Made by a program: the position numbers and the translations under genes
The notes under the pieces: model-generated
Told to the model about the DNA's origin: nothing
What the model saw: only the letters and a program-made list of their open reading frames with translations
Databases searched by the model: none
Shown here: positions 23,032-23,482 of the stretch, one piece after another
Position numbering within the stretch: the stretch's first letter is position 1
Layout of the letters: each line of letters opens with the position of its first letter
Source: an uncultured Lachnospiraceae bacterium
GTDB lineage: Bacteria; Bacillota; Clostridia; Lachnospirales; Lachnospiraceae
DNA: 23,482 bases
NCBI GenBank assembly: GCA_946631935.1
Contig: CAMPAP010000004.1
Location: forward strand, 1 to 23,482
Reading direction: 5' to 3'

Positions 23032-23482
23032 CGGTATTTTCTTTCGGAACCCTGCTGTACAGTTCTGTCAGGGAACGGATACTCTTTTTCAGATCCTCTG
23101 ACAGGAAATTGGGACGAAGTCTCCACTCCCAGTTGCCATCAGATGTACCGGGGGTATTAAGACGGGCTTCTCTCCCGAGGCAAAGATAATCCTGAAGGGG
23201 AATGATGCACAGATCCGCAACAGAACGGTAAGCCTCGCTGATGATATCCCAGACCAGTTGTCCGTAATCCGAATTCATTGAATTGATATATCTTCGGCAA
23301 AAATCCCTCTCACCGTCGTTTATCTCTTCTACCCAGGCCCTTGTGGGGGTGTTGTCATGGGTTCCGGTATAGACCACGCAGTTTTGTATGTGCCTGTGGT
23401 TTACATAGTAGCTGTCCCAGCTTGTAAAACCATACTGCAGGACCTTCATTCCGGGGAAGCCGGACTCCTTTAACAGTTTTTC
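23012..23482 (-). CDS. malQ: 4-alpha-glucanotransferase (amylomaltase), C-terminal part
   Basis: The last 156 residues are present; the 5' part lies beyond the right edge. MalQ (GH77) transfers alpha-1,4-glucan chains in maltodextrin and glycogen use in the cytoplasm. Recognisable are GFPGMKVLQYGF, then VVYTGTHDN with the conserved His-Asp near the active site, IIPLQDYL, LNTPGTSDGNWEWRL, all typical of the C-terminal end of GH77. After HDN the sequence reads TPTRAW where many homologues have DTxxGW. It is an ordinary metabolic gene and marks the edge of the unknown-protein locus. Confidence 0.93.
   Translation of the reverse strand, partial: EKLLKESGFPGMKVLQYGFTSWDSYYVNHRHIQNCVVYTGTHDNTPTRAWVEEINDGERDFCRRYINSMNSDYGQLVWDIISEAYRSVADLCIIPLQDYLCLGREARLNTPGTSDGNWEWRLRPNFLSEDLKKSIRSLTELYSRVPKENTEKKPNH

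Overview
The window looks like a Lachnospiraceae-type Firmicute chromosome (Butyrivibrio or a relative). This is inferred from moderate GC, strong AGGAGG-like ribosome binding sites, TTGACA/TAGAAT promoters, and the families present: a LytS-like kinase, a DUF1292 protein, a DUF5684 protein and a MalQ amylomaltase. No tRNA, rRNA, CRISPR array, transposase, integrase or relaxase was seen. Both edges cut genes: a VirD4/TraG-like ATPase on the left and 4-alpha-glucanotransferase on the right.

Layout. Positions 1-2820 (minus) hold a tightly overlapped operon: DUF1292 protein, STAS anti-anti-sigma factor, CPBP intramembrane protease, VirD4-like ATPase. Positions 3008-8242 (minus) encode three proteins of unknown family or function: 378 aa, 187 aa, and 1165 aa with an alpha/beta-hydrolase domain. 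Positions 8393-15404 (minus) are a six-gene signalling operon: membrane sensor with PP2C/SpoIIE phosphatase, duplicated acyltransferase-like membrane protein, RsbW-like ATPase, receiver-SARP response regulator, membrane protein, LytS-type histidine kinase. Positions 15646-19644 (plus) encode two large soluble proteins with no recognised domain (634 and 691 aa). Convergent to them at 19770-22298 (minus) is an 842-aa paralogue of the 1165-aa hydrolase protein. A small DUF5684 membrane protein (22516-22953) and malQ close the window.

How it may work together. The three operons of large unknown proteins (starts at 8242, 15646 and 22298) share a 17-base promoter element, GTTTCGCTTTTGYTACG, lying exactly 10 bases before a TATAAT-like -10 box. 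It consists of two TTGTTWCGC-like direct repeats at 11-base spacing, in place of a -35 box. This is the architecture known for SARP-family activators, and the operon between two of the sites encodes a SARP-type response regulator with its kinase. I infer one regulon: sensors in the signalling operon switch on five soluble proteins. Two of these carry a conserved Ser-Asp-His hydrolase core. Several share a helical C-terminal module, and two share the tail motif ExRxSVxxPxKRP. None has a visible signal peptide or membrane segment. The nearby VirD4-like coupling ATPase raises the untested possibility that they are exported effectors, analogous to the VirD4-recognised lipase and other toxins of Xanthomonas. 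An intracellular role is equally open.
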